A DNA stretch of 64,000 nt from Bifidobacterium sp. 7101 (GTDB taxonomy: Bacteria > Actinomycetota > Actinomycetes > Actinomycetales > Bifidobacteriaceae). The notes below the pieces were generated by a model, which saw nothing but the letters and a program-made list of their open reading frames with translations, did not search any database and was not told the origin of the DNA. Position numbers and translations under genes: made by a program. Positions 1 through 9,093 of the stretch are shown here, in pieces. Numbering within the stretch: position 1 is the first letter of the stretch; each line of letters starts with the position of its first letter. The stretch lies in assembly GCF_000499285.1 (NCBI RefSeq), contig NZ_AWUN01000003.1, positions 124,001 to 188,000 of the forward strand, in the 5' to 3' direction.

Positions 1-887
1 TCGTCGAAACCGGCCTGGATATTCCCAACGCCAACACACTGATCGTGGACCGGGCCGACCGCTTCGGGCTTTCCCAGCTCCATCAGCTGCGCGGCCGGGT
101 GGGGCGAGGACGGGAGCGCGCCTACGCCTACTTCCTCTACGACCCCAGCAAGCCCATGACCCAGACAGCCCACGACCGACTGGCCACCATCGCCCAGAAT
201 ACGGCCCTGGGGTCCGGCTACGACGTAGCCATGAAGGACCTGGAGCTGCGTGGCACCGGCAACCTGCTGGGCGACGAGCAGTCCGGCCATATCGAGGGGG
301 TCGGCTTCGACCTCTACGTGCGCATGGTCTCCGAGGCGGTGGAAGAGTACAAGGATCCCGGGCGGACCGAGCCGGTCACCGTCAGCATCGACCTGCCCCT
401 GGAGGCCTCCATTCCAGTGGACTACATCGACTCGGACAAGCTGCGTCTGGAGGCCTACCGCAAGCTGGCCTCGGCCCGCAACGAGCAGGATCTGCGCGAC
501 CTGCACGAGGAGCTGACCGACCGCTACGGACGTCCGCCGGCCCAGTTCGACACCCTTTTCGCGGTGGCCAGGCTGCGGGCCAAGGCTCGCTCACTGGGCA
601 TTGCGGAGATTGCCTCCCAGGGCTCCAGGGTGCGGATCAGGCCCGTAACCATGCCCGACTCCCTCCAGGCTCGAATCGCCCGCATCTACAAGGGCAGCCA
701 GTACCGCCCGGTGACGCAGACCCTGCTTATTCCGGCTCCCTTCGCGGGCTCCCTGGGTTCAGGCCCCATGGATTCGGCGGCCATGACCGCCTGGGTGGAC
801 ACCCTGCTGGACGACCTGGCCTGGGGGCTGCCCAAGTCCTCCGACGATGGCACGCCAGCGGGTCCCTCGCCCGTCCAACAAAACTAG
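1..887 (+). CDS. mfd: Transcription-repair coupling factor Mfd, C-terminal part (5' end outside window)
   Basis: Mfd is a DNA translocase that removes stalled RNA polymerase and recruits UvrA to transcription-blocking lesions. The gene enters the window already open; codons run from base 3. The first residues (VETGLDIPNANTLI) followed by DRADRFGLSQLHQLRGRVGR are the terminal helicase motifs (V-VI, with the QLRGRVGR arginine fingers) of the RecG/Mfd-type translocase. The remaining ~250 residues match the C-terminal TRCF domain that gates UvrA binding. About three quarters of the protein lies upstream of the window. The enolase gene follows after 43 bases; the mazG gene often found between mfd and eno in mycobacteria is absent here. 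Identity is secure from the motifs. Confidence 0.95.
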   Translation, partial: VETGLDIPNANTLIVDRADRFGLSQLHQLRGRVGRGRERAYAYFLYDPSKPMTQTAHDRLATIAQNTALGSGYDVAMKDLELRGTGNLLGDEQSGHIEGVGFDLYVRMVSEAVEEYKDPGRTEPVTVSIDLPLEASIPVDYIDSDKLRLEAYRKLASARNEQDLRDLHEELTDRYGRPPAQFDTLFAVARLRAKARSLGIAEIASQGSRVRIRPVTMPDSLQARIARIYKGSQYRPVTQTLLIPAPFAGSLGSGPMDSAAMTAWVDTLLDDLAWGLPKSSDDGTPAGPSPVQQN

Positions 888-897
888 TATCCTGTAA

Positions 898-2226
<1,329 letters not shown>

Positions 2227-2295
2227 GGCCTTGCCAGTCGGACCGGAGCCTTTGCAGGTTTTGACCCGACTGTGAAGTCTTTCACCCGTGGTAGT

Positions 2296-2321
2296 CCGCG
2301 TCGGCTGCCGCGGGTATTTTT
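2296..2321 (+). terminator. Putative intrinsic terminator of eno
   Basis: A short G/C-rich inverted repeat (CCGCG at 2296-2300 with CGCGG at 2309-2313, extendable by ACCCG/CGGGT outside it) is followed by GGTATTTTT ending at 2321, immediately before the next start codon. The T run supports termination. Its position means the next gene is either read through or has its own promoter. Confidence 0.45.
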
Positions 2322-2906
2322 ATGGATATGGCCAAGAACAAACGTGACGGCACCGACCGGCGGACAAGCAGGCGGTCGTCGGGACCCATCACCTTCTTTG
2401 TAGCGGTCATCATTGTGGCTCTGGGGCTGATTCAACTGGTCTCCACCTTCCATGCCTACGCCATCAATCTTTCCGAGCTCAACGGCCTGCGCAACCAGCA
2501 GGCCCAGTTGGTCGAGCACAAGCGTGACCTGGAGAACCAGATCCGACGCTGGGACGACAAGGCCTATGTGACCGCACAGGCCAGGGATCGGCTGGGATTC
2601 GTCTTCCCCGACGAGGAGGCCATCCGGGTCCTGCATCCGGAGGCGGTCACTGGCAGCAAGGACAAGGACCAGGTCGGAAGCAAGGGGGTTCGGGCTCCCA
2701 GGAAGAACTCCCTGCCCTGGTATCAGGAGATGGCCTACTCCTTTGCCAAGGCCGACCAGGAGCCGGCTGCCAATGGGAGCAGGGGGAGCAAGGGCCAGCA
2801 TTCTGGTGACGGAGCCAGCCCGAACGGATCAGCTGGTCCAACTGGTTCCAACAGTACAGGTGGCCCTGATAGTCCTTCTCCGTCCAAGGGCGGGAAAGCG
2901 CAGTGA
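2322..2906 (+). CDS. FtsB/DivIC-type septum formation initiator
   Basis: This is a small bitopic membrane protein of the FtsB/DivIC family, which joins FtsL and FtsQ in the divisome. The 194-residue product has a basic cytoplasmic N-terminus (about 1-20), one membrane helix (about 22-42), a heptad-like coiled coil (about 48-78) and the conserved YVTAQARDRLGFVFPDE segment that closes the family domain. The C-terminal ~90 residues are Gly/Ser/Pro/Lys-rich and look disordered. No good ribosome-binding site precedes ATG 2322 or the in-frame ATG 2328, so the start could be either. The eno-ftsB-DUF501-ppx order is typical of actinobacteria and supports the assignment. Confidence 0.85.
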   Translation: MDMAKNKRDGTDRRTSRRSSGPITFFVAVIIVALGLIQLVSTFHAYAINLSELNGLRNQQAQLVEHKRDLENQIRRWDDKAYVTAQARDRLGFVFPDEEAIRVLHPEAVTGSKDKDQVGSKGVRAPRKNSLPWYQEMAYSFAKADQEPAANGSRGSKGQHSGDGASPNGSAGPTGSNSTGGPDSPSPSKGGKAQ

Positions 2907-2985
2907 ACCCCGAAGGTTCGGATTTCGTCGCGTCAACAGTCAATGCACTCAGCAGCAGCAAACAATCAGGAAAGATGAGGACAGC

Positions 2986-3678
2986 GTGATCAAGGCCCAG
3001 GAAAGGCCCCAGGCAGCAGTGAAATCTCAAGCTGGAGACGTGGCCCGGGTCGAGCCTAAAACCTCCAGCCGGGTGACAGACCGGGACCTGGCGGCGGTCA
3101 GGGATCGCGTCCAGGAGCTTCTGGCGAACCCGGCCACGCCGAATCAGATAGCCGTTGTGAACCGACAACTGGGCCGCTATCCGCGGGGCATGGTGGCCGT
3201 GGGCGCCCGCTGCGTCTGTGGCAACCCCTTGGCTGTGGTCACTCGACCCCAGCTGGAGGACGGCACGCCCTTTCCGACCACCTGCTATCTGACCAGCCCC
3301 GAGGCCGTCAAGGCCGTCTCCCGGTTGGAGGCCGACGGTATCATGGCCGACTGGAATACCGAGCTCGGTGCCGATCCGGACCTGGCCAACGCCTATTGCA
3401 GGGCCCACGAGCTCTATCTGGCCTTCCGCTCCGCCCTGGCCCAGCGGTTGGGCGACGACGAGAGTCACATCGCCGGAATCTCGGCCGGTGGCATGCCCAA
3501 ACGGGTCAAGTGCCTGCATGCTCTGACCGCCCAGTCTCTGGTTATGGGACCCGGGGTCAATCCTCTGGGTGACCGGGTTCTGGATCTGGTTCGCCAGGTG
3601 TTCGACCCACAGGTCTGCAGGTGCGCCCAGCCTTGGACTGAGGCATCACGGCAAGCGAACCAGCAGGAAAACCAATGA
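2986..3678 (+). CDS. DUF501 family protein
   Basis: DUF501 proteins are conserved actinobacterial proteins of unknown biochemical role, nearly always encoded between ftsB and ppx/gppA, as here. The 230-residue product has the family core RYPRGMVAVGARCVCGNPLAVVTRP followed by FPTTCYLTSPEAVKAVSRLE and a C-terminal HIAGISAGGMPKRVKCLH segment. The reading frame is open further upstream, but GTG 2986 has a GAGG ribosome-binding site seven bases before it and starts just ahead of the conserved region, whereas the upstream extension overlaps ftsB. The stop overlaps the following ATG (ATGA), implying translational coupling with ppx. Confidence 0.85.
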   Translation: MIKAQERPQAAVKSQAGDVARVEPKTSSRVTDRDLAAVRDRVQELLANPATPNQIAVVNRQLGRYPRGMVAVGARCVCGNPLAVVTRPQLEDGTPFPTTCYLTSPEAVKAVSRLEADGIMADWNTELGADPDLANAYCRAHELYLAFRSALAQRLGDDESHIAGISAGGMPKRVKCLHALTAQSLVMGPGVNPLGDRVLDLVRQVFDPQVCRCAQPWTEASRQANQQENQ

Positions 3679-4691
3679 AGGGGGCTTCCATGGATCAGGT
3701 GACAGTGGCGGGCGTGGACTGCGGCACCAACTCCATACGTCTGCTGATTGCCCGGGTGGACCGGCAGGGGCTCCACCCGGTGGCTCCCAGGCTGATGCGG
3801 GTCATACGGCTGGGGGAGGGCGTGGACCGCAACCACCGCTTTTCCGACCAAGCTCTGGAACGCGCCTTTGAGGCCTGTCGGCTCTTCGCCCAGCAACTGC
3901 AGGAGCACCCGGTGGATGGCCTGCGCTTTGTGGCCACTTCGGCCACCAGGGATGCCGACAATCGGGAAAGTTTCGAAGAGGGGGTGCGCTCCATCCTGGG
4001 GGTCACGCCCGAGGTCATCAGTGGTTCCCAGGAGGCCTCGCTGAGTTTTCTGGGCGCGGTCAGCGTGCTGGAGCAGCGGGGCAGCGACGATATGCCGCCT
4101 GCGCCCTACCTGGTGGTCGATCTGGGCGGCGGATCCACAGAGCTGGTCCTGGGAGGGGACGGGAATGACCTGCCTGTCGACCAGGTCAGGGCCTCCTACT
4201 CCATGAACATCGGCTCCGTTCGGATGACCGAGCGTCATCTGCTGGGCGATCCGCCCACCCAGGAGCAGATCGACCAGGCGCTTGAGGATGTTGACAGCTG
4301 GATCGACCGGGCCTTCGACCAGGTCCCTGTGGCCGGTGTAGGCAGCCTAATCGGAGTCTCCGGCACGGTCACCACCATGAGCGCCCTGGCCCTGGGATGC
4401 CAGGTCTACGATCGCCATGCCGTCGACGGTCAGTCCATTTCGGTAGATGCGGCCCGGCGGGTTGACGACCAGGTGCTGAACATGAGCCGTCAGGGGCGTC
4501 GGGAGCTCAAGGTCATTCATCCCGGGCGTGTGGATGTTATCGGTGGCGGCGCCCTGATTTGGAGCCGCCTGCTGGAGCGTCTGGGCCAGGCCAGTCCGAG
4601 TGCTCTGGCTTCGGGAACCTATGTGGCCAGTGAGCACGGCCTTCTGGATGGCCTGGTCCTGGACTACGGTCGGACCCTCCTGCGCGAATGA
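3675..4691 (+). CDS. Ppx/GppA family exopolyphosphatase
   Basis: A member of the actin/hexokinase-fold Ppx/GppA phosphatases, which hydrolyse terminal phosphates of polyphosphate and/or pppGpp. Visible motifs are the N-terminal phosphate-1 loop (VAGVDCGTNSIRLLI), the conserved FVATSATRDADN segment, the phosphate-2 loop VVDLGGGSTELVLG and the later GVSGTVTTMSAL. At 338 residues it has the short, two-domain actinobacterial length. ATG 3675 overlaps the DUF501 stop by four bases and has AGGA six bases upstream. ATG 3690 with an AAGGGGG site is an equally plausible start, giving 333 residues. Substrate preference cannot be told from sequence. Confidence 0.9.
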   Translation: MKGASMDQVTVAGVDCGTNSIRLLIARVDRQGLHPVAPRLMRVIRLGEGVDRNHRFSDQALERAFEACRLFAQQLQEHPVDGLRFVATSATRDADNRESFEEGVRSILGVTPEVISGSQEASLSFLGAVSVLEQRGSDDMPPAPYLVVDLGGGSTELVLGGDGNDLPVDQVRASYSMNIGSVRMTERHLLGDPPTQEQIDQALEDVDSWIDRAFDQVPVAGVGSLIGVSGTVTTMSALALGCQVYDRHAVDGQSISVDAARRVDDQVLNMSRQGRRELKVIHPGRVDVIGGGALIWSRLLERLGQASPSALASGTYVASEHGLLDGLVLDYGRTLLRE

Positions 4692-4715
4692 TATACTAAG
4701 GCGTTATGGGTTACG

Positions 4716-4798
4716 GCCCCGGTGGCGAAATGGTATACGCATCGGACTTAAAATCCGCCGCCTTCACCGGCTTGTGGGTTCGATTCCCACCCGGGGCA
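4716..4798 (+). tRNA. tRNA-Leu (anticodon TAA)
   Basis: The acceptor stem GCCCCGG (4716-4722) pairs with CCGGGGC (4791-4797); A4798 is the discriminator and CCA is encoded at 4799-4801. The anticodon loop CTTAAAA gives anticodon TAA, reading UUA. A long variable arm and a GTGGG/CCCAC T-stem with loop TTCGATT mark a class II leucine tRNA. A TATACT box about 20 bases upstream, at the end of ppx, may be its -10 element. UUA is a rare codon in this GC-rich window. Confidence 0.95.
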
Positions 4799-4891
4799 CC
4801 AAGGCCTCATCGGCTTGGAGGGCAGTGTCGCAACTTGTCACCCGGCCGACGAACCGATACTCTGGTACGCAAGAAAACCAAAGGAGTTGTC

Positions 4892-5299
4892 ATGAGTGAC
4901 CAATCCATGCCCGAGGTGAACGCCGAATTCGGCGCCACGCCGACCATAACCTTCCATGGTCCGGCGCCCAGCGGGCTGCGCGCCGTGGAACTGGTCGAGG
5001 GGGATGGGCCTGTCGTCCGCAAGGGCGATACCGTAACCGTCAACTACCACGGCGTCGTTTGGGGTTCGGATCAGGTCTTCGACTCCAGCTTCCAGCGCCA
5101 TCAGCCGGCCAGCTTCGGGATCGGCGTGGGGCAGGTCATTCGCGGCTGGGACCAGACGGTGCCCGGCCACAACGTGGGGTCCAGGTTGGTGGTCTCCATT
5201 CCACCGGAGTATGGATATGGTCGTCAGGGGATGCCCCAGGCGGGCATCGGCGGCGACGATACCCTGGTTTTCGTGATCGACATCATATCGACACGGTAG
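4892..5299 (+). CDS. FKBP-type peptidyl-prolyl cis-trans isomerase
   Basis: A cytosolic prolyl isomerase or folding helper of the FKBP family. The 135-residue product is a single FKBP domain: GDTVTVNYHGVVWGSDQVFDSS, then VGQVIRGWDQTVPGHNVGSR and IPPEYGYG, ending in LVFVIDII. These blocks carry the usual pocket-forming Tyr, Asp, Phe, Val-Ile, Trp and Tyr positions. No signal peptide or trigger-factor domain is present. ATG 4892 follows an AAGGAG site at 4881-4886; longer in-frame readings would run through the tRNA-Leu gene and are rejected. A strong terminator follows directly. Confidence 0.93.
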   Translation: MSDQSMPEVNAEFGATPTITFHGPAPSGLRAVELVEGDGPVVRKGDTVTVNYHGVVWGSDQVFDSSFQRHQPASFGIGVGQVIRGWDQTVPGHNVGSRLVVSIPPEYGYGRQGMPQAGIGGDDTLVFVIDIISTR

Positions 5300-5312
5300 A
5301 CAAGGGTCTCCA

Positions 5313-5339
5313 GGCGCCGGTGAGGGCCGGCGCCTTTTT
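5313..5339 (+). terminator. Rho-independent terminator after the FKBP gene
   Basis: A perfect 8-bp stem GGCGCCGG (5313-5320) / CCGGCGCC (5327-5334) with a 6-base loop is followed by TTTTT (5335-5339): a canonical intrinsic terminator separating the FKBP gene from greA. Confidence 0.9.
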
Positions 5340-5403
5340 CATACCCTTGACTTGCAGTTCAGGTCGGGCCACGAGTCAAGTGCATCAAACAAGGAGGAAT
5401 CAC

Positions 5404-5883
5404 ATGGCTGAGGAAAAGACGATTCTGCTGACACAGGCCGCTTACGACAAGCTGAAGGAGGAGCTTGACCACCGTCAGGGCGAGTACCGCGACGAGATTA
5501 CCGAACGCATCGCGGCGGCTCGTGCCGAGGGTGATCTGAGCGAAAACGGCGGCTACCAGGCTGCCCGCGAGGAGCAGGGCAAGAACGAAGGGCGGATCAA
5601 CGAGCTGATCGTCAAGCTGCGCAACGCCAAGATCCTCAAGGCCCCCAAGGCGGGCACGGTTGGGAATGGTTCCCTGGTCACCCTGACCATGGCAGGCAAC
5701 GAAATGGTCTATGTGCTGGGCTCCAGGGACCTGACCGTGGCCACCGACTACGACGTCATCAGCCCCGAGTCGCCCATCGGCGCGGCCCTGATGGGCGCCA
5801 AGAAGGGCCAGACTGTGACCTACAAGGCTCCCAATGGCAAGGACATCTCGGTCACCGTCAAGGATGCCCAGCCCCTCAAGTAG
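5404..5883 (+). CDS. greA: Transcription elongation factor GreA
   Basis: GreA enters the RNA polymerase secondary channel and stimulates cleavage of backtracked RNA. The 159-residue length is standard. The N-terminal coiled coil includes LTQAAYDKLKEELDH and the tip RAEGDLSENGGYQAAREEQ with the catalytic acidic pair (D and E of GDLSEN). The C-terminal FKBP-like domain ends in the typical SVTVKDAQPL. ATG 5404 lies behind a strong AAGGAGG site. It has its own transcription unit between two hairpins. Confidence 0.96.
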   Translation: MAEEKTILLTQAAYDKLKEELDHRQGEYRDEITERIAAARAEGDLSENGGYQAAREEQGKNEGRINELIVKLRNAKILKAPKAGTVGNGSLVTLTMAGNEMVYVLGSRDLTVATDYDVISPESPIGAALMGAKKGQTVTYKAPNGKDISVTVKDAQPLK

Positions 5884-5916
5884 CGGGACGACCCCTCACC
5901 GTCCCAGTCCGGCCTG

Positions 5917-5960
5917 AATGAAGCCGTTCCCCGCCATGGTCGACGGAGGGCGGCTTCATT
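5917..5960. terminator. Bidirectional hairpin between greA and the HlyIII gene
   Basis: A perfect 10-bp inverted repeat, AATGAAGCCG (5917-5926) and CGGCTTCATT (5951-5960), lies between two convergent genes. The stem ends A/T-rich on both sides, so it can act as a terminator in either direction although no long T run follows. Confidence 0.6.
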
Positions 5961-6064
5961 TATGAACGAGCGTTCTGTGAATGACTGCTGTCTGATTCTT
6001 GCGGCAGACCGAGGGTCTGTATTGGATGTTGCTCGATGAAAAGACCCTCAGGCCGGGGATGTGC

Positions 6065-6985
6065 TCAGCGCAGGTTGCAGACCACCAGGTAGATGGCCAC
6101 GATATGGCAGGCGTAGCCGATGACCGTGCCGCAGTGGAAAATCTCATGGAAGCCGAATACCCGTGGCCAGGGGTCCGGCCGGCGCAGGCCGTAGACAACC
6201 GCACCCAGGATGTAGGCCAAGCCACCGGCCACGATCAGCCACACCACAGCCGGACCGGCCATGGGGGAGTCCCAGAAAAGCTTCAGGAAGCCCACACCAG
6301 AGACTCCGAAGACCACGTAGACCAGGGTGTAGAGCCAACGCGGGGCATCGATCCAGAAGACGTGGACGATCATGGCCACCAGGCTGGCTCCCCACATGCC
6401 CAGGATGATGATCCGCCGCCAGAAGGGGTTCAGTGCGAAGGAGATCGGCGTGTAGGTGCCGGCGATGAGCAGGAAGATGTTGACGTGGTCCAGGCGGCGC
6501 AGCACATCCGTGGTCCCCGGGGTCCAGTCGCCCAGGTGGTAGAGGGCCGAGTTGCCGAAGAGGGCCAGCGAGGCGACCATGAAGACTGCGCATGCCAGTT
6601 TGAGACCAGCGCCGTGGGCCAGGCAGATCAGCACGATGCCGGCGGCCAGGGCCAGCGGGGCCGCTACAGCGTGGATCCAGCCACGCAGCAGGGGTTTGGG
6701 GCGGCCGTGCACGTCCAGGCGGACCTTGCGCTCGATCTCCATGTCGGGGATGCCCTCAATCCTCGAGGCCTTGATCTCGGCCTTGGCCATGATCCGCGCG
6801 GCCTTGGCCTTGGCCTTGGCGCGCACCGCGTCGGCCCTGGCCTGCAGATGGGCCTCATGGGCCACCTCTGCGTCCTTGCGCAGGTAGGTCAACTCCTGGC
6901 GGCGCTGCTGGCGGCGGCGTTCGAGATCGGGATCGACCTCCTGATCCTCGGACGGTCTGCCGTCCTCGCTGGTCCTGGTTGCCAT
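6065..6985 (-). CDS. Hemolysin III / TrhA-type seven-helix membrane protein
   Basis: Member of the HlyIII/PAQR-like membrane family (TrhA, YqfA); roles proposed for the family include membrane-energy and fatty-acid homeostasis, and true haemolysis is doubtful. The product is 306 residues. An unusual ~100-residue N-terminal extension is rich in Lys/Arg/Ala/Glu (ARADAVRAKAKAKAARIMAK) and probably helical. It is followed by about seven hydrophobic helices with the family motifs SALYHLGDWTPG, LDHVNIFLLIAGTYTPI and the final HEIFHCGTVIGYACH, whose histidines form the predicted metal site. Start ATG at 6983-6985 follows GGGAGG; an upstream in-frame GTG would add 24 unlikely residues. It is convergent with greA and divergent from the PdtaS-like kinase. 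Confidence 0.85.
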   Translation of the reverse strand: MATRTSEDGRPSEDQEVDPDLERRRQQRRQELTYLRKDAEVAHEAHLQARADAVRAKAKAKAARIMAKAEIKASRIEGIPDMEIERKVRLDVHGRPKPLLRGWIHAVAAPLALAAGIVLICLAHGAGLKLACAVFMVASLALFGNSALYHLGDWTPGTTDVLRRLDHVNIFLLIAGTYTPISFALNPFWRRIIILGMWGASLVAMIVHVFWIDAPRWLYTLVYVVFGVSGVGFLKLFWDSPMAGPAVVWLIVAGGLAYILGAVVYGLRRPDPWPRVFGFHEIFHCGTVIGYACHIVAIYLVVCNLR

Positions 6986-7151
6986 GGCCCTCCCTTGGCC
7001 CCTGACTGGTCCGGGCCCGTCGGGTCCGGTCGCCGGGGCGAAACATCCGTCAACCACCCTACCGCAGACCTATGTATTGGACGCGCATGTCATCATCGCC
7101 CTTGGCATGACCCGCCTGTCCGCTTCCGAGGGCCCTTTGTATGATGGGGGC

Positions 7152-8639
7152 ATGGCTGATTTTTCCGAGATTCTGGCATCCTGCGACGACTGTAATGAGG
7201 AGGACCGCGAGTGGCTCCACCACCTGGTGGCCGACTGGCAGGTCATCGCCGATCTGAGCTTTGCCGACCTGCTGCTCCTCCTGCGCACGGGCGAGGGAGA
7301 GTTCACCGTGGCCGAGCAGTGCCGGCCCTCTACGGTCATGTCCCTGCGGACCGAGGATGTGGTGGGGGAGCACTTCCCGGCGGATCAACGTGAGGAGCTG
7401 GAGGCTGCCATGCGGTCCAAGGGGGTGTTGCGGTCCAACAAGCTGCGCACCATCGGCCGCGCCACGGTCTGTGATGTCTACGCTCCCATCCGACACCAGG
7501 GCAAAACCCTGGGCCTGGTGGTCCGCGAGACCAATATGGCCACCCGCGAGTCCAACGGCCGTTACGAGAGCGAGAGCATCAATGCGGGTAAGGAGCTCTT
7601 CGAGATGATTACCCGCGGCGAGTTCCCCTACGCGGATTCGGTGCTCAACCAGCGGCACAACGCCAGGGTGGCCGACGGTTTCTTTGTGCTGACGGCAAGC
7701 GGCGTGGTGCGCTACGCTTCTCCAAACGCCATCAGCTGCTTCCGCAGGCTGGGCTCGGTGGAGACCATGATCGGCCAGTACCTGAGCGAGATCGGAACCT
7801 CCCTGCTCAAGGAGAACGATCCGGTGCCCGACTCCCTGCCGCTGGTCCTGTCGGGCAAGGCGGCTGTTGATTCGGAACTGGACGCCAACGGGTCGGCCGT
7901 CTCCATGCGTTCCCTGCCCCTGTACGGCAAGCAGGGAAGGACAGGCGCCATCGTGCTCTGCCGGGACGTGACCGAGCTGCGCCGCCGGGAGAAGGAGTTG
8001 CAGACCAAGGATGCCACCATCTCCGAGATCCACCACCGGGTCAAGAACAACCTCCAGGCCGTGTCGGCTCTGCTGCGACTGCAGGCCAGGCGCACCAAAT
8101 CCGAGGAGGTCCGCAAGGAGCTGGAGGAGGCCCAGCGCCGCGTCCAGACCATCGCCGTGGTTCACGAGGGGCTCAGCCAGACCGCCGACGAGATTGTGGA
8201 CTTCGACAAGGTGATCGCCAACCTGCTGAAGATGAGCGTGGACCTGGCCACCACCAGCGACCAGCACATCACCATCTCCTACGTGGGCAAGTTCGGGATG
8301 ATGCCCGCCCAGGACGCCACACCTCTGTCCCTGGTGCTGACCGAGCTGGTCAACAACGCGGTCGAGCACGGTTTTGAGGGCCGCGACGAGGGACATATCA
8401 CCATATCGGTGGGCCGTGGCGGCAACAACCTCAACGTGGTGGTCGAGGATGACGGCAACGGTTACAGCACCGAGTCGGATCAGGGCCAGGCTCGTTCCAC
8501 CGGGTCCGGTCTGGGGACACAGATCATCAACACTTTCGTCACCAACGACTTCGGCGGCACGGTCAAGTGGGAGCCCCGTCGGGATGGCGGCACCCGGGTG
8601 GTCATCAACATCAAGCTGCGAGTGGCCCAGGACGTGTGA
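7152..8639 (+). CDS. pdtaS: PdtaS-type sensor histidine kinase (HisKA_2 family)
   Basis: A soluble sensor kinase resembling mycobacterial PdtaS, which phosphorylates the ANTAR regulator PdtaR to control transcript antitermination. The 495-residue product has an N-terminal GAF-like domain (about 1-150), a PAS domain (about 165-275), a HisKA_2 dimerisation helix with SEIHHRVKNNLQAVSALLRLQ (phospho-acceptor probably His295) and a C-terminal HATPase domain with N-box LTELVNNAVEHG and GDGNGYS/GSGLG glycine boxes. There are no membrane segments. ATG 7152 is preceded by a weak GGGGG site. Its likely partner is the PdtaR-like gene at 37776, about 29 kb away; split genes are also the rule in mycobacteria. 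Confidence 0.9.
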   Translation: MADFSEILASCDDCNEEDREWLHHLVADWQVIADLSFADLLLLLRTGEGEFTVAEQCRPSTVMSLRTEDVVGEHFPADQREELEAAMRSKGVLRSNKLRTIGRATVCDVYAPIRHQGKTLGLVVRETNMATRESNGRYESESINAGKELFEMITRGEFPYADSVLNQRHNARVADGFFVLTASGVVRYASPNAISCFRRLGSVETMIGQYLSEIGTSLLKENDPVPDSLPLVLSGKAAVDSELDANGSAVSMRSLPLYGKQGRTGAIVLCRDVTELRRREKELQTKDATISEIHHRVKNNLQAVSALLRLQARRTKSEEVRKELEEAQRRVQTIAVVHEGLSQTADEIVDFDKVIANLLKMSVDLATTSDQHITISYVGKFGMMPAQDATPLSLVLTELVNNAVEHGFEGRDEGHITISVGRGGNNLNVVVEDDGNGYSTESDQGQARSTGSGLGTQIINTFVTNDFGGTVKWEPRRDGGTRVVINIKLRVAQDV

Positions 8640-8670
8640 TGCCGGGAAGCTTGTAGCAAGGGGTACGTTT

Positions 8671-8710
8671 CGGAAAAAGAAAGGGGGCGACGGCATCAAG
8701 CCGTCGCCCC
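8671..8710 (-). terminator. Intrinsic terminator of the whiB gene
   Basis: A perfect 11-bp stem GGGGCGACGGC (8684-8694) / GCCGTCGCCCC (8700-8710) with a 5-base loop. Read on the minus strand it is followed by a T-rich tract (complement of 8671-8683), so it terminates the whiB transcript. Confidence 0.85.
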
Positions 8711-8737
8711 TCTGCTGTTTGGCGCAATCGGGAAGAT

Positions 8738-9016
8738 TCAGGACTGCATCTGCATGGCCTGGGACCTGCGCGCACGCATGGCCCGGCGCTTCAGAGCCCT
8801 GCGTTCGTCTTCGCTCAGTCCGCCCCAGACGCCGTAATCCTGATTGGTGTCCAGTGCGCACTTCAGACAGGCGTCAATGACCTTGCAGGTCCGGCACACG
8901 GCCTTGGCCTCCTCGATCTGTTGATAGGCTGCACCTGTGTTGCCGACGGGGAAGAACAGCTCAGGGTCCTTGTCACGGCAAGCAGCCTTAGCGCGCCAAT
9001 CAAACGCATTACTCAT
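8738..9016 (-). CDS. WhiB-family iron-sulfur transcription factor (WhiB1/WblE-like)
   Basis: WhiB proteins are actinobacteria-specific [4Fe-4S] proteins that bind the principal sigma factor and regulate transcription. The 92-residue product has the four ligand cysteines (Cys13, Cys41, Cys44, Cys50), the GVWGG turn at 62-66 and a basic C-terminal tail (RRALKRRAMRARR). The C-x2-C-x5-C spacing and short N-terminus are closest to WhiB1/WblE, the essential NO-sensitive type; that sub-assignment is inference. It is monocistronic with its own terminator. ATG 9014-9016 follows an AGGTAG sequence, with GGAGG a little further upstream. Confidence 0.93.
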   Translation of the reverse strand: MSNAFDWRAKAACRDKDPELFFPVGNTGAAYQQIEEAKAVCRTCKVIDACLKCALDTNQDYGVWGGLSEDERRALKRRAMRARRSQAMQMQS

Positions 9017-9093
9017 CTACCTAAGCCTCCAAGAAGTTTTTATCGGTGCTTTATCACTACCCTATGCAAGATAAGCACGATGAGTGACTTTTT

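Noticed and set aside
5963-5976. SOS-like sequence TGAACGAGCGTTCT between greA and the HlyIII gene
   Set aside because: It has the GAAC-N4-GTTC core but lacks the outer C/G, and lies between convergent genes where no promoter is expected.
7059-8861. 600-codon open frame opposite the PdtaS-like kinase
   Set aside because: Antisense artefact of GC-rich third positions; no recognisable product.
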